64,000 nt of DNA from Lithospermum erythrorhizon (Eukaryota; Streptophyta; Magnoliopsida; Boraginales; Boraginaceae): contig JADFUC010002352.1 of NCBI GenBank assembly GCA_019722365.1, positions 158,500-222,499 of the forward strand, in the 5' to 3' direction. The translations under genes were made by a program, and so were the position numbers. The notes under the pieces were generated by a model, which was not told the origin of the DNA, ran no database searches, and saw only the letters and a program-made list of their open reading frames with translations. Below, piece after piece: positions 35,931-48,089 of the stretch (position 1 is the first letter of the stretch; the number at the start of each line of letters is the position of its first letter).

Positions 35931-37463
35931 TCTACTCCATTCCGCGCAGACTGACAAGATATGCCCATTACAGTGTCGGGTATAACAAGGATACGGTAGA
36001 TGATGGTTCAATGACTAGAGTCAGAGGCCGCTATTGAGTCTCTCGTGTTCTTCTTCGGTGATTGTATGCTTTATCGAACTTCCTATTATATCTCCATACG
36101 CAGTGTCCGAGACTTTCTTTGAATTATGTCAGTATGACCTTAATGCGTAGTCTCGATATATATGTATGTCTTATTCATACTCATACGTTGCTTAAATTTT
36201 CGCTGGCCAGACGACTGCTTTATTACTTGTTTATTGGTTATGAACGCTGCGGCCGATTATACTAGACGCCGCCTTGATGAAATTATGTCGAATTAGGTTT
36301 CGGTTGATTATTGATAATAATATCGATTTTCTTGTGGGTCCTAAGTTGTTATTAATCGCTATACATCTTTTTGGTGTTAAAGTTGAGCTTGTTAATGGCC
36401 AGATAACTTTTTGAATGAGGGCATTAGGTATAAAAATTGTAAAAACCGAAGTCCATGCTAATCTATCGATTTATTATTGATGATATTTTATATATGGTGA
36501 AAAATTGATTCAAATGTGTTAGTATAAAGTTACGATCTAATCACGACGCTGATAATTATCATGTGATGTAATAAGTTCCGTAGACAATGAAGATTTTAAG
36601 TAGAGAATCGCACTTAAGTTACCCTTTATTTAAGATATACGCCGCTTTCGCTTGTATTAAAGTAATGAAACGATTTGGAGTGTTCTTATGATAAACATTT
36701 AGACGCTATAGAGTGCGACACACTGGGAGTAGCACTTTAAGATGAACTAAAGATAAGCTGTCGAAGCCAGCAGATGCTGAAGCTATGATGTCGAGATATA
36801 GGTTGAAGTCAGTTGCAGGCTCGAAAGGTATATTATGTCGGGTATTAGCTATACTGAAAGATAACAAATGTAGATATCTCATGCGATTAAGGTAAAATGT
36901 AGTGTTGTCGACGCTAAAAGCGATTTGTCATGCTGGGTCGGAAAGCCATTGGCGCAAATATTTATCTTGTCGAAAGGAACATATAAAAATATAACTCGAG
37001 GCGGATAGTCGCTAAATGTGAAGCGCTCTCACCTTTCAGATGAGCAAAGTTAACTTCTATGATATTGTGTTCACTCGCCTTTCTTTAGCCGACTTTTCCT
37101 TACGGGCGGCATTTATGCCTGGTTGTCATGGACGATCGACGCATCGTCGAGAAATAAGCAGACGCATCGAGGCGGCGACGGTAAGTTCTAAGACCCTCAA
37201 CAAATATATTTCTTTTATCTTCTTCGAGATTTATGTTGTACTTAGACAATTATCAAGTTGTCTCGAGTTATAAAAACAAGCCAGGTCACAGATTTATATT
37301 ATTGTTTTCAGTTGTCAGAGTGTTAATTAGTTCACCCGAATGGACGAAGTTGTATTATTTTTATTATCACGCAATCTAAGTCATTTTAACGTTATCCATC
37401 GCTTATTCAGCGGGATGGCTGGTCCCAATCCTTTGTGGGGCCCCCACCTGTATGGTCGCTACA

Positions 37464-39339
37464 ATTTTGGTATCGAGCATAGGTTTATATTTTTTGGTGT
37501 CTTCGTATGGTTATGTGTCTAGTTTCAAAGTTGTGGGGCGCGTTGGTTGGCAAGGTAGTCGTTTCTCCCTGCTTGAAGTTTATGTCTTTTTCCGCATTCC
37601 GTTTGATCAAGCCAGACGCCATCACTAGAAGATTTCGCGATTTCATGTACGAGGGTCTTTACGAGGCTACCTTGAATTTTGTGTTCTTGTGGTGTTATTT
37701 TGATCGGTATGTATTATATTACGAGATGCGTGAACTCCGATTATGTTAATATGACTTACGTTGACTATATACGCTGAGACGGGTAACTGGTATAATAATG
37801 AGATAAGTACTAGCTGGTTGTTATATATATTTGACGGGTTATATTGAAACAAGACATGTAATGGTTTAGAACATACGATGATATCGGTAATATTATGAGA
37901 TATTTGGGGAATTATAAGTGTCTTAATAATTGTCAGCGCGGTAGCAGGATACTTAGACTTTGGCTGCTGTGGAGGTAAAAAATTATGACGTAGTCATGAT
38001 AGTACGATATACTCGAGGTTGAATTGTAAAGAATATTAATGGGTTTATAAGTAAAGTGATACCGGTTAAATAAGATGCGTGATTACAAGGAAAATGTAAA
38101 ACGAGGTTTGATCAAATGTAAAGTCAGTGGTGATATAAATCGAGGTCAATAAGAAAAAGAGTTTTGAGTTCATCCGTTAGTCAATGTTTAAGTAAGAGTT
38201 CGTGGTCAGGTTGGTTTATCTTTGTGATAAGAATGATTATTCTTGATCGAGGACGAAACTCCGGGTTGAAACCCTTGGAGACGGTGACATGGAGGAATAT
38301 GTTTGAATCCTTACTTTATATTGCATTTATATCGGGAAGTTATCGAAAGCGGACTTCCCGCCGAATTTGAAGTTGTTGATAAGTCGGGTGCACCGGGTGA
38401 ACTTGGCATAAGAGGTTACTGAGGAGGATTTTGGTGATACGTAATTACGGGATTAGCATTTGATCGTATGCAAGATGTTGATCTTAAACAATTAAGATTT
38501 GGTCTTTGTATACTCGAGTAATCGGGGATAAATAATACCGCATCATCACAAGGAAAATGGACTCGAGAGGGTATGAAATCTAGTAAGTCGTTGTCAGAAT
38601 AAGATAAAATGGAAGCTTAATCCTGTGAACGAGAAAGCAGATCATGAAATGGGTCAGGTGGAATATTTAGGCGACGAGTCGATAATGCATCTAAGAGTAC
38701 CTGAAAGAGAATACATGCAAATTAACGAGCCTCGTGAGTGGATAAATGGACTTATAATATTGAGAATTAAAACAAAAGAGGACCGATGGAGTTATAAACC
38801 TCGGGAGCTTAGAATTGATGTAATGTCGATTGTGGTCATGAGTTGAATAAAATTTTATTAAAGGTTACGATTGGGGATTGCGAGTATGAATCGCGCATTA
38901 AAAAGCCGATATTAAATTAAGCGTTGTTACAATAAATTTGCATGTTGAATAAACAATAAGATTTCGTGGAGGTATAAAAGTCATAAGGACATAAATCAAT
39001 AAGTTAATGTTAGCGGTGATCTCTGGCGTGAATTGTTAACAAACGTGTGATAAGAAATTTGGTGTCATGTCATGAAGTCTTAGTAGTACGGCGGATTGTC
39101 AATAATTTGAGGTCATATAAAGGAAAAGTGTTTCGGGGTGGTAAAACGGGACGCAGCCGCCTAAAATTTCGAGGTCATATAAAGCAACAAGTGTTAAGTC
39201 AGCGGTAAACGTGGATGAACTATCTAAAATAAAGCGTAATATGACGCTATATAAAAAAGTTAAGTATTTCATGGGGAGAAGCCAAGGGCAACAAGTTTAG
39301 TTTGGTAAATTTCGAGGACAAAATTTTATAGCGTGGTAT
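37464..39339 (+). other. W internal region, no recognisable coding
   Basis: Starts with primer-binding site TGGTATCGAGC (37,468-37,478). The rest is AT-rich with short open stretches only. The longest (37,507-37,749 and 38,625-38,846) match no Gag or Pol motif. A CGAGGACGAAACT segment at 38,246 resembles the pre-LTR signature, and the expected one lies at 39,310 (TTCGAGGACAAAATTTT). No zinc knuckle, D-S/T-G, F-x-D-D or H-H-C-C pattern was seen. It may serve mainly as an RNA packaging and priming region. Confidence 0.7.
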
Positions 39340-40107
39340 CAGAATAACCCGTCTGCATTAATATTAATGTAATAGCGCATTTCAGTTGTTTCGTGGAGTA
39401 TTTCAAATGAAAAAAATTGAAGTTGAATAAATGAAAATACTACGGATCGGTCAGCTGGTAGTACATTTTGCATTTAAAATTTTAAAGTTTTAATCTGATG
39501 GAAATGATATTATTTTTTGTGGTAATATAATTCGAGTGTAGAAATGATAATGTTTGGAAGTCAAGTTGTCGCATAAGTTAAAACGAAAGGTATCGATCGA
39601 ATTGGAAGTCGGGTCATTTGCATAAGTTAAAACGAGAGCGCATTTCCGATCGAATTAACTGCTCGGTTGCCCCGGTTGGACTATCGTGGGCCAACCCATT
39701 TAGTCCATAAACAAAAACATCCAAACCAAAGAAACCACTTCTCCATTTTCTTCCCCTTGCAGGCAGAAGTCGGTAGTCTCATTTTTCCTTCGATTCCTCT
39801 TATTCAATTTTCTCCTCCATCCGCTGCTTTGGACCTCAAATTTTTATAGCCTCCCCATCGCTCCTCGCTGCTTTCAAGGTAAAAAGGTTCATCTCGCGAA
39901 TATTTCGGGGAGACGCCCAAGTTGACTTTTTGTAATTTGATTTTTATTGCTCCAAACGGCCCTTGGGTTCTAAATTAGTTATTCTTGAGTTGAAATTACT
40001 GTCTCAATGGGAACATGACGCTGTGGTTGTCATACTTTTGAATTTTGGGTCGACTTCGTTTTTAAGTAGACATATTGAATATAATTGATGTCTTAGGCTT
40101 AGATTAT

Positions 40108-42685
40108 TGTGGACCATCCGCCTGTGTCGGGCGCCCGAAAGTGTAATCATTATATAATGAACCCATGGACGACTCAGCTTAAAGAACACCCGTTTCATCT
40201 CAAAATTTTGATTTAAACAGTTTTTAAAATTTACAATCCATCAGCTGATATCTAACCAACCAACTCCATATATATATATACAACATATCCCAAAGGAAAG
40301 TAATGCCGGCAAGGCTACAACTGAGAATAAGTACTGTATCCTGAATACAAAATAATTGCCGACAAGGCTAAAGTTTGAAAAGGAAATACAACAATCAAAA
40401 TCGTTGACAACAAACGAGACCGCGAGGATCCTCACCACCCGGCGCTCACCTAGCCACTCAAGACAATCCTCCAATGCCTCCGGCCCACTAGGCCGTCTAT
40501 CAACTCCGCACAAACAAATGCCGCCTAAAGTATAGCAAAAAGTGTTTAAGAAAACCAACATCAAAAGTGAATTCAGTATCACAACAATCAGCATTGCATA
40601 ATATTATAATTTCCCAACTTGAATAAATTACGTGTATATATATATATATATCCAGACTACCTAATAAAGTCAATACAATAAGATTCCAAAGAAGGTCCAC
40701 AGGCATAACATGTTAAGATATAATGTAAGGTCTCAATAAGGCACACAAACACCCGTAACGAAATCATGAGACACCACAACGACTATAACTCTAGTCATCA
40801 CCTCTTCTATCTCCCACATATCTCCACAACATAGGCTCACTTAACGCTACAGATACTCAACTGCCTACCGCTAGAATGGATCAATCGCTAATAACCACCG
40901 CACTTATACCGTAGTATAAGTGCCAACATCAACAATGCCCATAGCAGCTGACAATAGATTCAATCGCACTTATACCAAAGTATAAGTCACACACATAGCA
41001 AAGTTATAAAAATTCTAATTAGCACTTATATCAAGTATAAGGCCAACACCGAGCAAAGATAATAGATCTCACACTCCGTGACTCTATACCGAAGCTTTAA
41101 GTGCCAATACATATCCTCGAAGGAAGCGAGAGTCACATAACCCCTAATCATCCCAACATAGGTCAACTCGATACTCAAAACATTCTCAAAGTCATACATA
41201 ACTCCAACTTAACACCTCTCAATAACCAACTACTTCATCTCCCAAAAAAGTTAAAGCTATCACAAATTAAATATCTCACAATCATAAATCAATCACAACC
41301 GCCGACAAGTGCCGTAGAATACATAAGCGCCGACAAGGCCACAGAATGCGGTCAGCGTTTCGCCAGGCCAATAAATCGAATATAAGTTGGAAGTTAAGCC
41401 ATTACATACCTCGAAAGCACCTCACCCTACGTAATATAATCATATCACGGCTCACACAAATTTAATCACACATAATCGCGACAACCACTACATGTATACT
41501 ACTCACATAATCATACCACATAATAATACTAAGAACATAACATATTTATTCACACATAATCATACTACAAATCCATGTTAACACACAATTTTAAAGTAAG
41601 TACGTAAAGTAACATCCGCGAGATAAAGCACTCACCTCCGGCTAGCTACCACAAAAACCTCATGAACACAATCACGGTAACGCCTTACCACGATCAATGC
41701 CTAATAAAAATACCTTAAACAATAATAAAAAAACTACTAATATACTTTCAAGCTTCTAGAATATATACTACAACTTCTTAAGTGGAACTATTTCTAAAAC
41801 GCCTAAATGACGGATAAAATAATGAATTAATAATTCATTTGACAACCCAATCGATTCTCCACCTAGAATTCCAATCTTTATTATTTTAACATTTCATATC
41901 AAATTATAAGTCATTATATTTAACCCCTCAAGTCCATAATTAATAACCTATAATTCAAATATCAATTATAACTCAACTTTACAAAATCACACTTTTTCAA
42001 CCTAACTCCTTTAATAATTTTTAAATCACAATTTTAACCTCACAATAAATTTGGCTAAATAAGGTCCCCACTAACTCCCTACACATTTAAAGTCTTATAA
42101 AAATATCAACCAAGAAAGTCAACTATAACTCCAAAAAGTCAACTCATCCATACATCCCTAAACAACCTCTAAATCATGAATTCATCACTTATATATATCA
42201 TATCATCCATAACAAAACTTAGAAACAACATAAAATCAATTATGTAAAAAAGTCAACTAAAAGTCAACCCTAAAAATCAACCAAAAAACTCTATGTTCAT
42301 ACCTCAAATTTGTGTGTGGAAAGATGTTGAAAGTTCTTAACAATCAACTCGAGGATCATTATTAGCTGAACAGCGAAGTTAAATGTAACAGAAAAAAATC
42401 TTTTTCTCTAAGGATCTCGCCAAGGCTCTCCAAAGACGCAAGAAGTATGATTTGTGATATCAGGTGAATAAGTGGAGGATAAGATGAAATTTGTTTGCTT
42501 TTAACCTTAAGTCACAAAACCGCACGAGTTTGTGCCCGAAATCACGCGAATCGAAAGCAGTCAATCCTCTTAACGATCTACTTAACTCCTAATTATCCCC
42601 TGGGCTACTACTACTAAATTATAAATGTAATTCGCCCAAATAATTTACTTAATTAATATTTATCAAAATTAACCGAACTATTACA
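40108..42685 (-). mobile_element. Inverted solo LTR (W type) inside the W 3' LTR
   Basis: 2.58 kb from TGTGGACCATCCG to CTATTACA. It aligns with the inverted LTR in Y (about 9945-12,570): the blocks CCATGGACGACTC, ATTTATAATCCATC-like and TACTACTAAATTATAAA are shared. It carries a hairpin array (about 40,895-41,110) and the second array (about 41,290-41,370) on the minus strand. The flanks ATTAT and ATCTAT suggest a decayed duplication. It is a W-related LTR inserted head-to-head into a W LTR. Confidence 0.85.
40895..41110 (-). repeat. Hairpin minisatellite array, about 5 units, degenerate
   Basis: Plus-strand units read CCGCACTTATACCGTAGTATAAGTGCC-like. The TTATAC and GTATAA arms remain in at least three units. 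It is shorter and more scattered than the other arrays. Confidence 0.75.
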
Positions 42686-43837
42686 ATCTATACAAGAGTT
42701 GATGATAATCGATTAAAGTGTAGTTGTCAGTATTAGTCGAGTTTGATTCTTGAGTTGACTTTTTCTAAAAATGTCATTAGAGTATAAATATGTTATTGAC
42801 CTTTATTGTGATTGTTTGAGGTGAAATTATGAATTATAAGTTGTTTCGAGAATATATGCGTTGAAATTAGTTTTATTAGATTTTGGAGTATTAAACCCAA
42901 GCTAGATTTCGGTGTCGTTAGGAATGTAAAGGCTGATTAGTTGGAAAATTGATATATCGATTAATTGAAAATTCTTGCTAAAAATGTTAGTATTTTGGTT
43001 AAGGTGTCGACCGACATGGATTCACGAGATAGTTGAAATTCATTTTAATAGTCTTCGGTAAAACATCAGAGCAATCTATACTTAAGTAGTTAATTTGTAA
43101 CTAAAATGGGCCGAAAAGTAAGAAATTTAATTACGATAAGTGGTTAAAATTGTCATGTAGTAGTAATTGTTATTTCAAGTGTTTTGATTAGACGCTGAAC
43201 GGTGGGAAAGCACTTCGGGGATCATCAGACGGACGCTTCTTATCGCTAACTAATGCAGCAATTTCATTCACAAAAGTGCCATTTTTACGTACTTACTTTA
43301 AATCAGGTGAACATGTCATCATGGATATGATTATGTAAGAACGGTATACATGACATCGCTGCATGATTATGCGAATGGTATACTCGTAAATCATTGGATG
43401 ACTATGCGATTCATTTGTGTGAGCCATGCTATGATTATTGACAGATTGCGGCGCCAAGACGGCTGGTAAAAGTACCAGCTCAACTTTAAACTTATGTTCT
43501 TTTGTTCTGGCGGCGGTCGGCATTTCTAATTCTTCGCGGGGCCTTTGTCGGCCTGCTGTGATTTCCGTATCTTGACTCGGCATCATAGCTTCTCTGCGGC
43601 TCACGGGCACTTTTGGTATTTCGCGGCCTCACGGGCGTCAGGATCGATTTATGATCGCGAGATGTTTTGTAGCTCGTGTGCCTGGATATTGTTTGGGGAG
43701 TAGAGTAGTTGGTTATCAGAAAGTCAAGTTGGAGCATGCAAGTGATTTGAGGTACTCAGTATTAGGACGCCAATCTCTATAGTCGAGACGACAGGGTTGC
43801 GTGGGGCTCTCCTTCCCGCGTGATACGCGACGCTATC

Positions 43838-44050
43838 GCCTTATACTTTGTGTATAAGCGCCATTTGTCTTATACTTAGTGTATGGGCGCGGTGCGTATA
43901 CTTAGTGTATATGCGGTTTGCCTTATACTTAGTGTATAAGCGGCCTTATACTTAGTGTATTAGCGCGGTTTACTTTATACTGTGGCAGCTGCCTTATACT
44001 TTGTGTATGTTATGTTTGGCCTTATACTCGGCATACGCCGGTGATTATCG
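43838..44050 (+). repeat. Hairpin minisatellite array, about 8-9 units
   Basis: Units CCTTATACTTAGTGTATAAGC with short spacers, in the same position within the W 3' LTR as 35,470-35,930 in the 5' LTR. Roughly half the copy number of its sister array, though the two were identical when W inserted. Confidence 0.88.
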
Positions 44051-45619
44051 CATTGGTCCATTCCCAGCGCACGGATCGGAGCATATGCCATTGCAGTCGC
44101 ATACCAAGGATACGGCAGATGATGGTTCGACGACTAGAAAGCTATAGTCGTTGTCGAGTCTCTCTTTCTGTTCTTTTTTCTAGGCATTGTATGCTTTAAT
44201 GAAACTTCCTATTATATCTCCATATGTTATGTTTGAGACTTTCTTTGAATTATGTTGTATGAATCTTATTAGGGTAGCACGATATATATATGTTCATTCA
44301 TATTTGACACGTTGTTTAAATTTTCTATGGTGTCAGATGACTGCTTTATGACTTGCTTATTGGTTATGAACGTCAGGCTGACATTATACTAGATGTCAGC
44401 TTTGTTTTAAATTATGCTCTAATTAGGTTTCAAGTTGATTATTGATAATAATATCGTATTTTCTTGTGGGTCCTAAGTCATATTAATCGCTATACATCTT
44501 TTAAGGTTGCGTTGAGCTGCTTTCAATGGTCGAGATAACTTTTTGAACGAGGGCATTAGGTATAAAAACAAAAACCCCATGTTAATCTAATGATGATATT
44601 GATGACAAGCCTTTTATATATGGTGAAAAATTGATTCAAAACGTGTTAGTATGCAGTCATGATCTAATCACGACGTTGATACTATCAAGGATTAATAAGT
44701 CTGCAGATTGTTCCTAAGATTTCAAGTAGATAATCTTCGCACTTGGGTTATCTTGATTTAAGATATACGCTTGCTCTTGTATTAAAGCAACGAAACGACG
44801 GAGGTTCTTATGATAAACATTTAGGCGCCATAGGAGCGCATTTAATTATAAATGAGTAGCAATTTCAGCATGAACCAACATAAAGGTCGAAGTCACAGTA
44901 TGCCGAAGCATGACGCTGAGTGCCGAGTTGTCGTGTGCCTGAGTTGCATATTATGCCTGCATAGCTATACTCGTAGTGCATAACAAATAGAGAGATGTCT
45001 CATGTCATTGCGGCGGTAACGTGAGTAAGCGTCGACGCAGCGATTTGTCGTGTTGTCGGAAAGTCATTAAGGAAAGATTTATCTTCTTTGAAAGTGAACA
45101 TATAAAATATAACTCTGAAAGCGGATAGTCGCAAATAGGTGCGGTCTTGAATTATCCTTGTTTCAGATGAGTGGTAGGTTAACTTCTATGATATTTTGTG
45201 TATTCACTCAAATTTTAGCCGACTCTTTTCCCTACGGCTGCTTTTATGCCTAGTTAAGTCATGACGACCGAGATGCATCGTCGAGTAGTCGCGCATCTAC
45301 CTGAGACGGCGATCGTGGGTTTCAAGACCTCAACAACCATATATTTCCTTTTATCTTCTTTGGAGATTTATGTTGTGACTTAATAATTATTGTTGTCTCG
45401 AGTTGTAAAACAAGTTGTGTGATGTCAGATGTATATTATTACTTTTCACTGGCCAGAAGTAGTCGATTTAGTTCAAATTCTCAGCCGATCTAGTTGTATT
45501 ATTTTTATTTATCACGCGTCGAAGTCATTTTATCATATCCATCGCTGCGACTGGCTTATTCAGTTGATGACGGTCCTTCAACTCAAAATTTCCACCCTGT
45601 GGCGGTGTGTTACATCAAT

Positions 45620-46787
45620 GGAATTAAATTTGGATTTATATTTCCCTTTCATAATTATTTTCATTAATTGATAATTTTGAAAATATTTTTCATGGTAACT
45701 TTTAAATTTTAATTTTGAAGTAATTACTTTAAGTAATTATTCCATGATTTAAGAGGTTGGTGTAATTATTTTAGTAATTATCATTAATCAGTGCGTATCA
45801 TATTTAAATTTAAATTTTATATTAATTGATAATTAATTGTAATATAAATGGTAATTAATTACCAAATTATGAACACATTGATGTTATTTCATTTATTATA
45901 TATGAAATTAAGTGCAATATTTGTTTTAATGGCCTATATATATTGTTATGGAATGGAATTTGTGTATTGACATTTAATTCATCTCCGTGCATCGTATCAT
46001 TGTGAAATGAATCTTATCGAGTCATATTATTATTTTATTTAATTTTCTTGTTTCTCCCACAAGCTCGCATGCCGCTAAGTCACTGCGTATTTGAATCAAT
46101 TCAAGACGGAGTCAGCGGAGATTCCGTGGCCGGCTGATGCAAACAGAATAGTACAAATGTTTGTTTTCAAGTTTTGAATGCATTGTGGGCCGGGCAACAG
46201 GGTCATATCATATGCCTCGACCAGATTACTTCGTTTATTTTGCGTTGTACATATGCTTGATTATAAAAAGCAATCGCATTTGCAAAAATAAAGAAAAGTA
46301 ATAATAATCTCACCATTTAAAATTTACAACGATCAAGTCAATTTGAAAGTCGCGGAAATCAATAATAACGCGACGGGCAGTGTTACGCTTTCAGACTTTG
46401 ATATGAAAAATGGATCAGTGTTGTGCCGGATTCCACTCAACGCTGCTGGCTTTCGACGCATCACTCCAAGTAATTATTGGTTTAATTCAGTATGCTTAAC
46501 CGTTTGTTCGAGTATAAAAGTCAAGGTAGCATCTTTGAAATAGTAATGCCAGTTCTAATACAAGAGTTATGTAGTTTTTACATAATTGGTTGATAACTCA
46601 CATTATAATCGATTCAAAATGTATGCAATGTTTCCATTTGGATTTAAGTCTACTTATACTGATACTAATATATATTTCATGGAGATTTGAAAGTTAGTAT
46701 TTACTTTACAAATTTTATTTCCAAGTGTTTAGCATGATAGTTTAATGATTCTCATATTCTTTATTTACTTATTCTTGTAGAATTATA
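45620..46787 (+). other. C1 LTR/leader, continued after W
   Basis: AT-rich sequence between W and the C1 gag start. It is the continuation of the segment ending at 33,569. ATTGGTTTAATTCAG near 46,477 may be a decayed primer-binding site, but this is weak, so the LTR end is not fixed. The short frame 46,343-46,543 shows no domain. Confidence 0.45.
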
Positions 46788-47420
46788 ATGGCTACTACTA
46801 CTACTACTCACCCTAGAACTCGTATTTTCAAACTACATTAATTGCATGATTGTGTAAATTTTGAGACGTGGTCTCGTGAGTTGAAGGTTGTCTTCAAGTT
46901 GCACGGATCGACCACGCCTTGTGGCAAAGGAATCTTTATAGCATCTTCCTGGGACACCGACTGCATCGAAGAAATATGAGCCGTATGCTAAGGACTCTCT
47001 GTTACCGGCTCATGTTCCTCGTCCCTGATTTATCAATCATACGATAAGCGACTCTCACCTCTCGAAAAATGATCAAAGCATCTCTTCAATCGGATTCAAT
47101 GAAAAGGATTTATCGGGATCACACACCGATATATGTGGGCCAATGAACACATCTCAGCAGAGGTTACGGATTACTTCATTACATTTACCTGATGATTACA
47201 AGAGCGCTTTTGTGTATCCGATGACACAAACACAGTCCTTTGGAGAAATTCAAGGAGTTCCAAAATGAAGATAAACCAAATTGAACAAAGATATGAAAGA
47301 TTATCCGGTCTCGATGAGGTGGAGAATACTACATGCAGTTCAATACTTATCTTGTAGAGTGTGGTATTATTTCACAACTCACCTGCCAGAATGCCACAAA
47401 GAGGTAAAATGCCCTGAAGG
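46788..47420 (+). pseudogene. gag: C1 copia gag fragment
   Basis: Starts at ATG 46,788 (MATTTTTHPRT). After an early stop the frame continues with NFETWSRELKVV and LHGS (about 46,858-46,905), resembling the N-terminal copia Gag block (..W...........L). MWANEHISAEVTDY near 47,135 may be a later Gag segment. Several stops; the nucleocapsid zinc knuckle was not found. Confidence 0.6.
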
Positions 47421-47499
47421 AGAAATTGTGAACCCTTCGATATGGTAGTCTCGGTCTATGCATTGTTTTATCCGATTCACCGTTAATTTCTAGGATATG

Positions 47500-47800
47500 C
47501 ACTCCCTAAAGTCACGACATTTACCTTTAAACAGATGTCCAACAAAGTCGGCCAGGTGGTAAACTCCCAAAGTAGAACCGTGGGTTCGGGAAGATTACTT
47601 TAAGTCATTTCTAAGCGACTTGGGGGTCATGGGGTTTATACAAGAGATTAACAAAGCTGATAAACTCTGCTCAAACTGACAAATGCTATTTCATAGGTTT
47701 AGTCCAAAAGGAAATACAATACTTCCCACTCAAAGCACGAACATAACCTTCACTTAAGACATTAGTTTTTCTTGAAAAGGAATATCTATCCGTATGACTA
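47500..47800 (+). pseudogene. pol (IN): C1 integrase C-terminal remnant
   Basis: From about 47,660 the sequence corresponds in shifting frames to K..DKCYF.GY.KET.GY.FY (fragments LTNA-CYF-IG, VQKE, YFPL). It then reads LVFLEKEYLS (47,763-47,792), matching the copia block V.VARN..FLEKEFLS that follows the integrase core. Upstream gag-pre-integrase and core motifs were not recognised and are probably deleted. Confidence 0.65.
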
Positions 47801-48089
47801 AGTAACGTGTGTTCATCTCACTAAGCTCGTTGATTTAAGTCAATGTCGCATGCATCTAATACGTAAGTATCTCGACGCACTCACAAGGATTGGCACCTCT
47901 TTCATGTAAGATTCAGTTCTGATCCATAGGAAGTCGTGGAAGAACCAACCCCTGTGAGATCCAACAGGATCGCCACGAACCACAAATGTACGCGAAGCCT
48001 TTATCATTGAAAAGGACGAGCCCACTTTATAAAGAAATGATAAATAGCAAAGATGCCGAATAAATGGAAAAAATAGCTATGCAATCCGA

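Larger units (their letters stand above)
33570..37463 (+). repeat. W 5' LTR
   Basis: Aligns with 39,340-40,107 plus 42,690-45,614. Contents in order: a CT-rich leader with TCTCCTCCATCTCTCAAGC (about 34,001) as in the X LTRs, TTGAC clusters (34,108 and 34,355), a GGCCTTGTCGGC-type array (about 35,105-35,280), the hairpin minisatellite (35,470-35,930), and the end block CGCTTATTCAG..GGTCGCTACA. Its length is unusual for a chromovirus-like LTR. Confidence 0.87.
39340..45614 (+). repeat. W 3' LTR, interrupted by an inverted solo LTR
   Basis: Two pieces: 39,340-40,107 and about 42,686-45,614. The junction is clear because GCTTAGATTAT (40,097-40,107) continues as ATACAAGAGTTGATGATAATCG (42,690) where the 5' LTR reads GCTTAGATTATAATATAAGAG (34,291). 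Donor-like CAAGGTAAAAAGG lies at 39,875. The arrays are shorter than in the 5' LTR. It ends GTGTTACA, then TCAAT. Confidence 0.85.
33565..45619 (+). mobile_element. Element W: gag/pol-less LTR retrotransposon with very long LTRs
   Basis: W spans 33,570-45,614 with TCAAT on both sides (33,565-33,569 and 45,615-45,619). The 5' LTR is 33,570-37,463 (3.9 kb). The internal region is 37,464-39,339 (1.9 kb). The 3' LTR is 39,340-45,614, which is 3.7 kb after removing a 2.58-kb solo LTR. Ends and primer site resemble those of the chromoviruses X, Y and Z (LTR end GGTCGCTACAATT, tRNA-Met site, TTTCGAGGACAAAATTTT before the 3' LTR). No gag, RT, RNase H or integrase motif was found in the internal region on either strand, so it looks non-autonomous. 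Confidence 0.85.

Noticed and set aside
37507..38846. Short open frames in the W internal region as a novel protein
   Set aside because: Only 60-80 codons, no start context or domain, and other frames are equally open by chance in AT-rich DNA.
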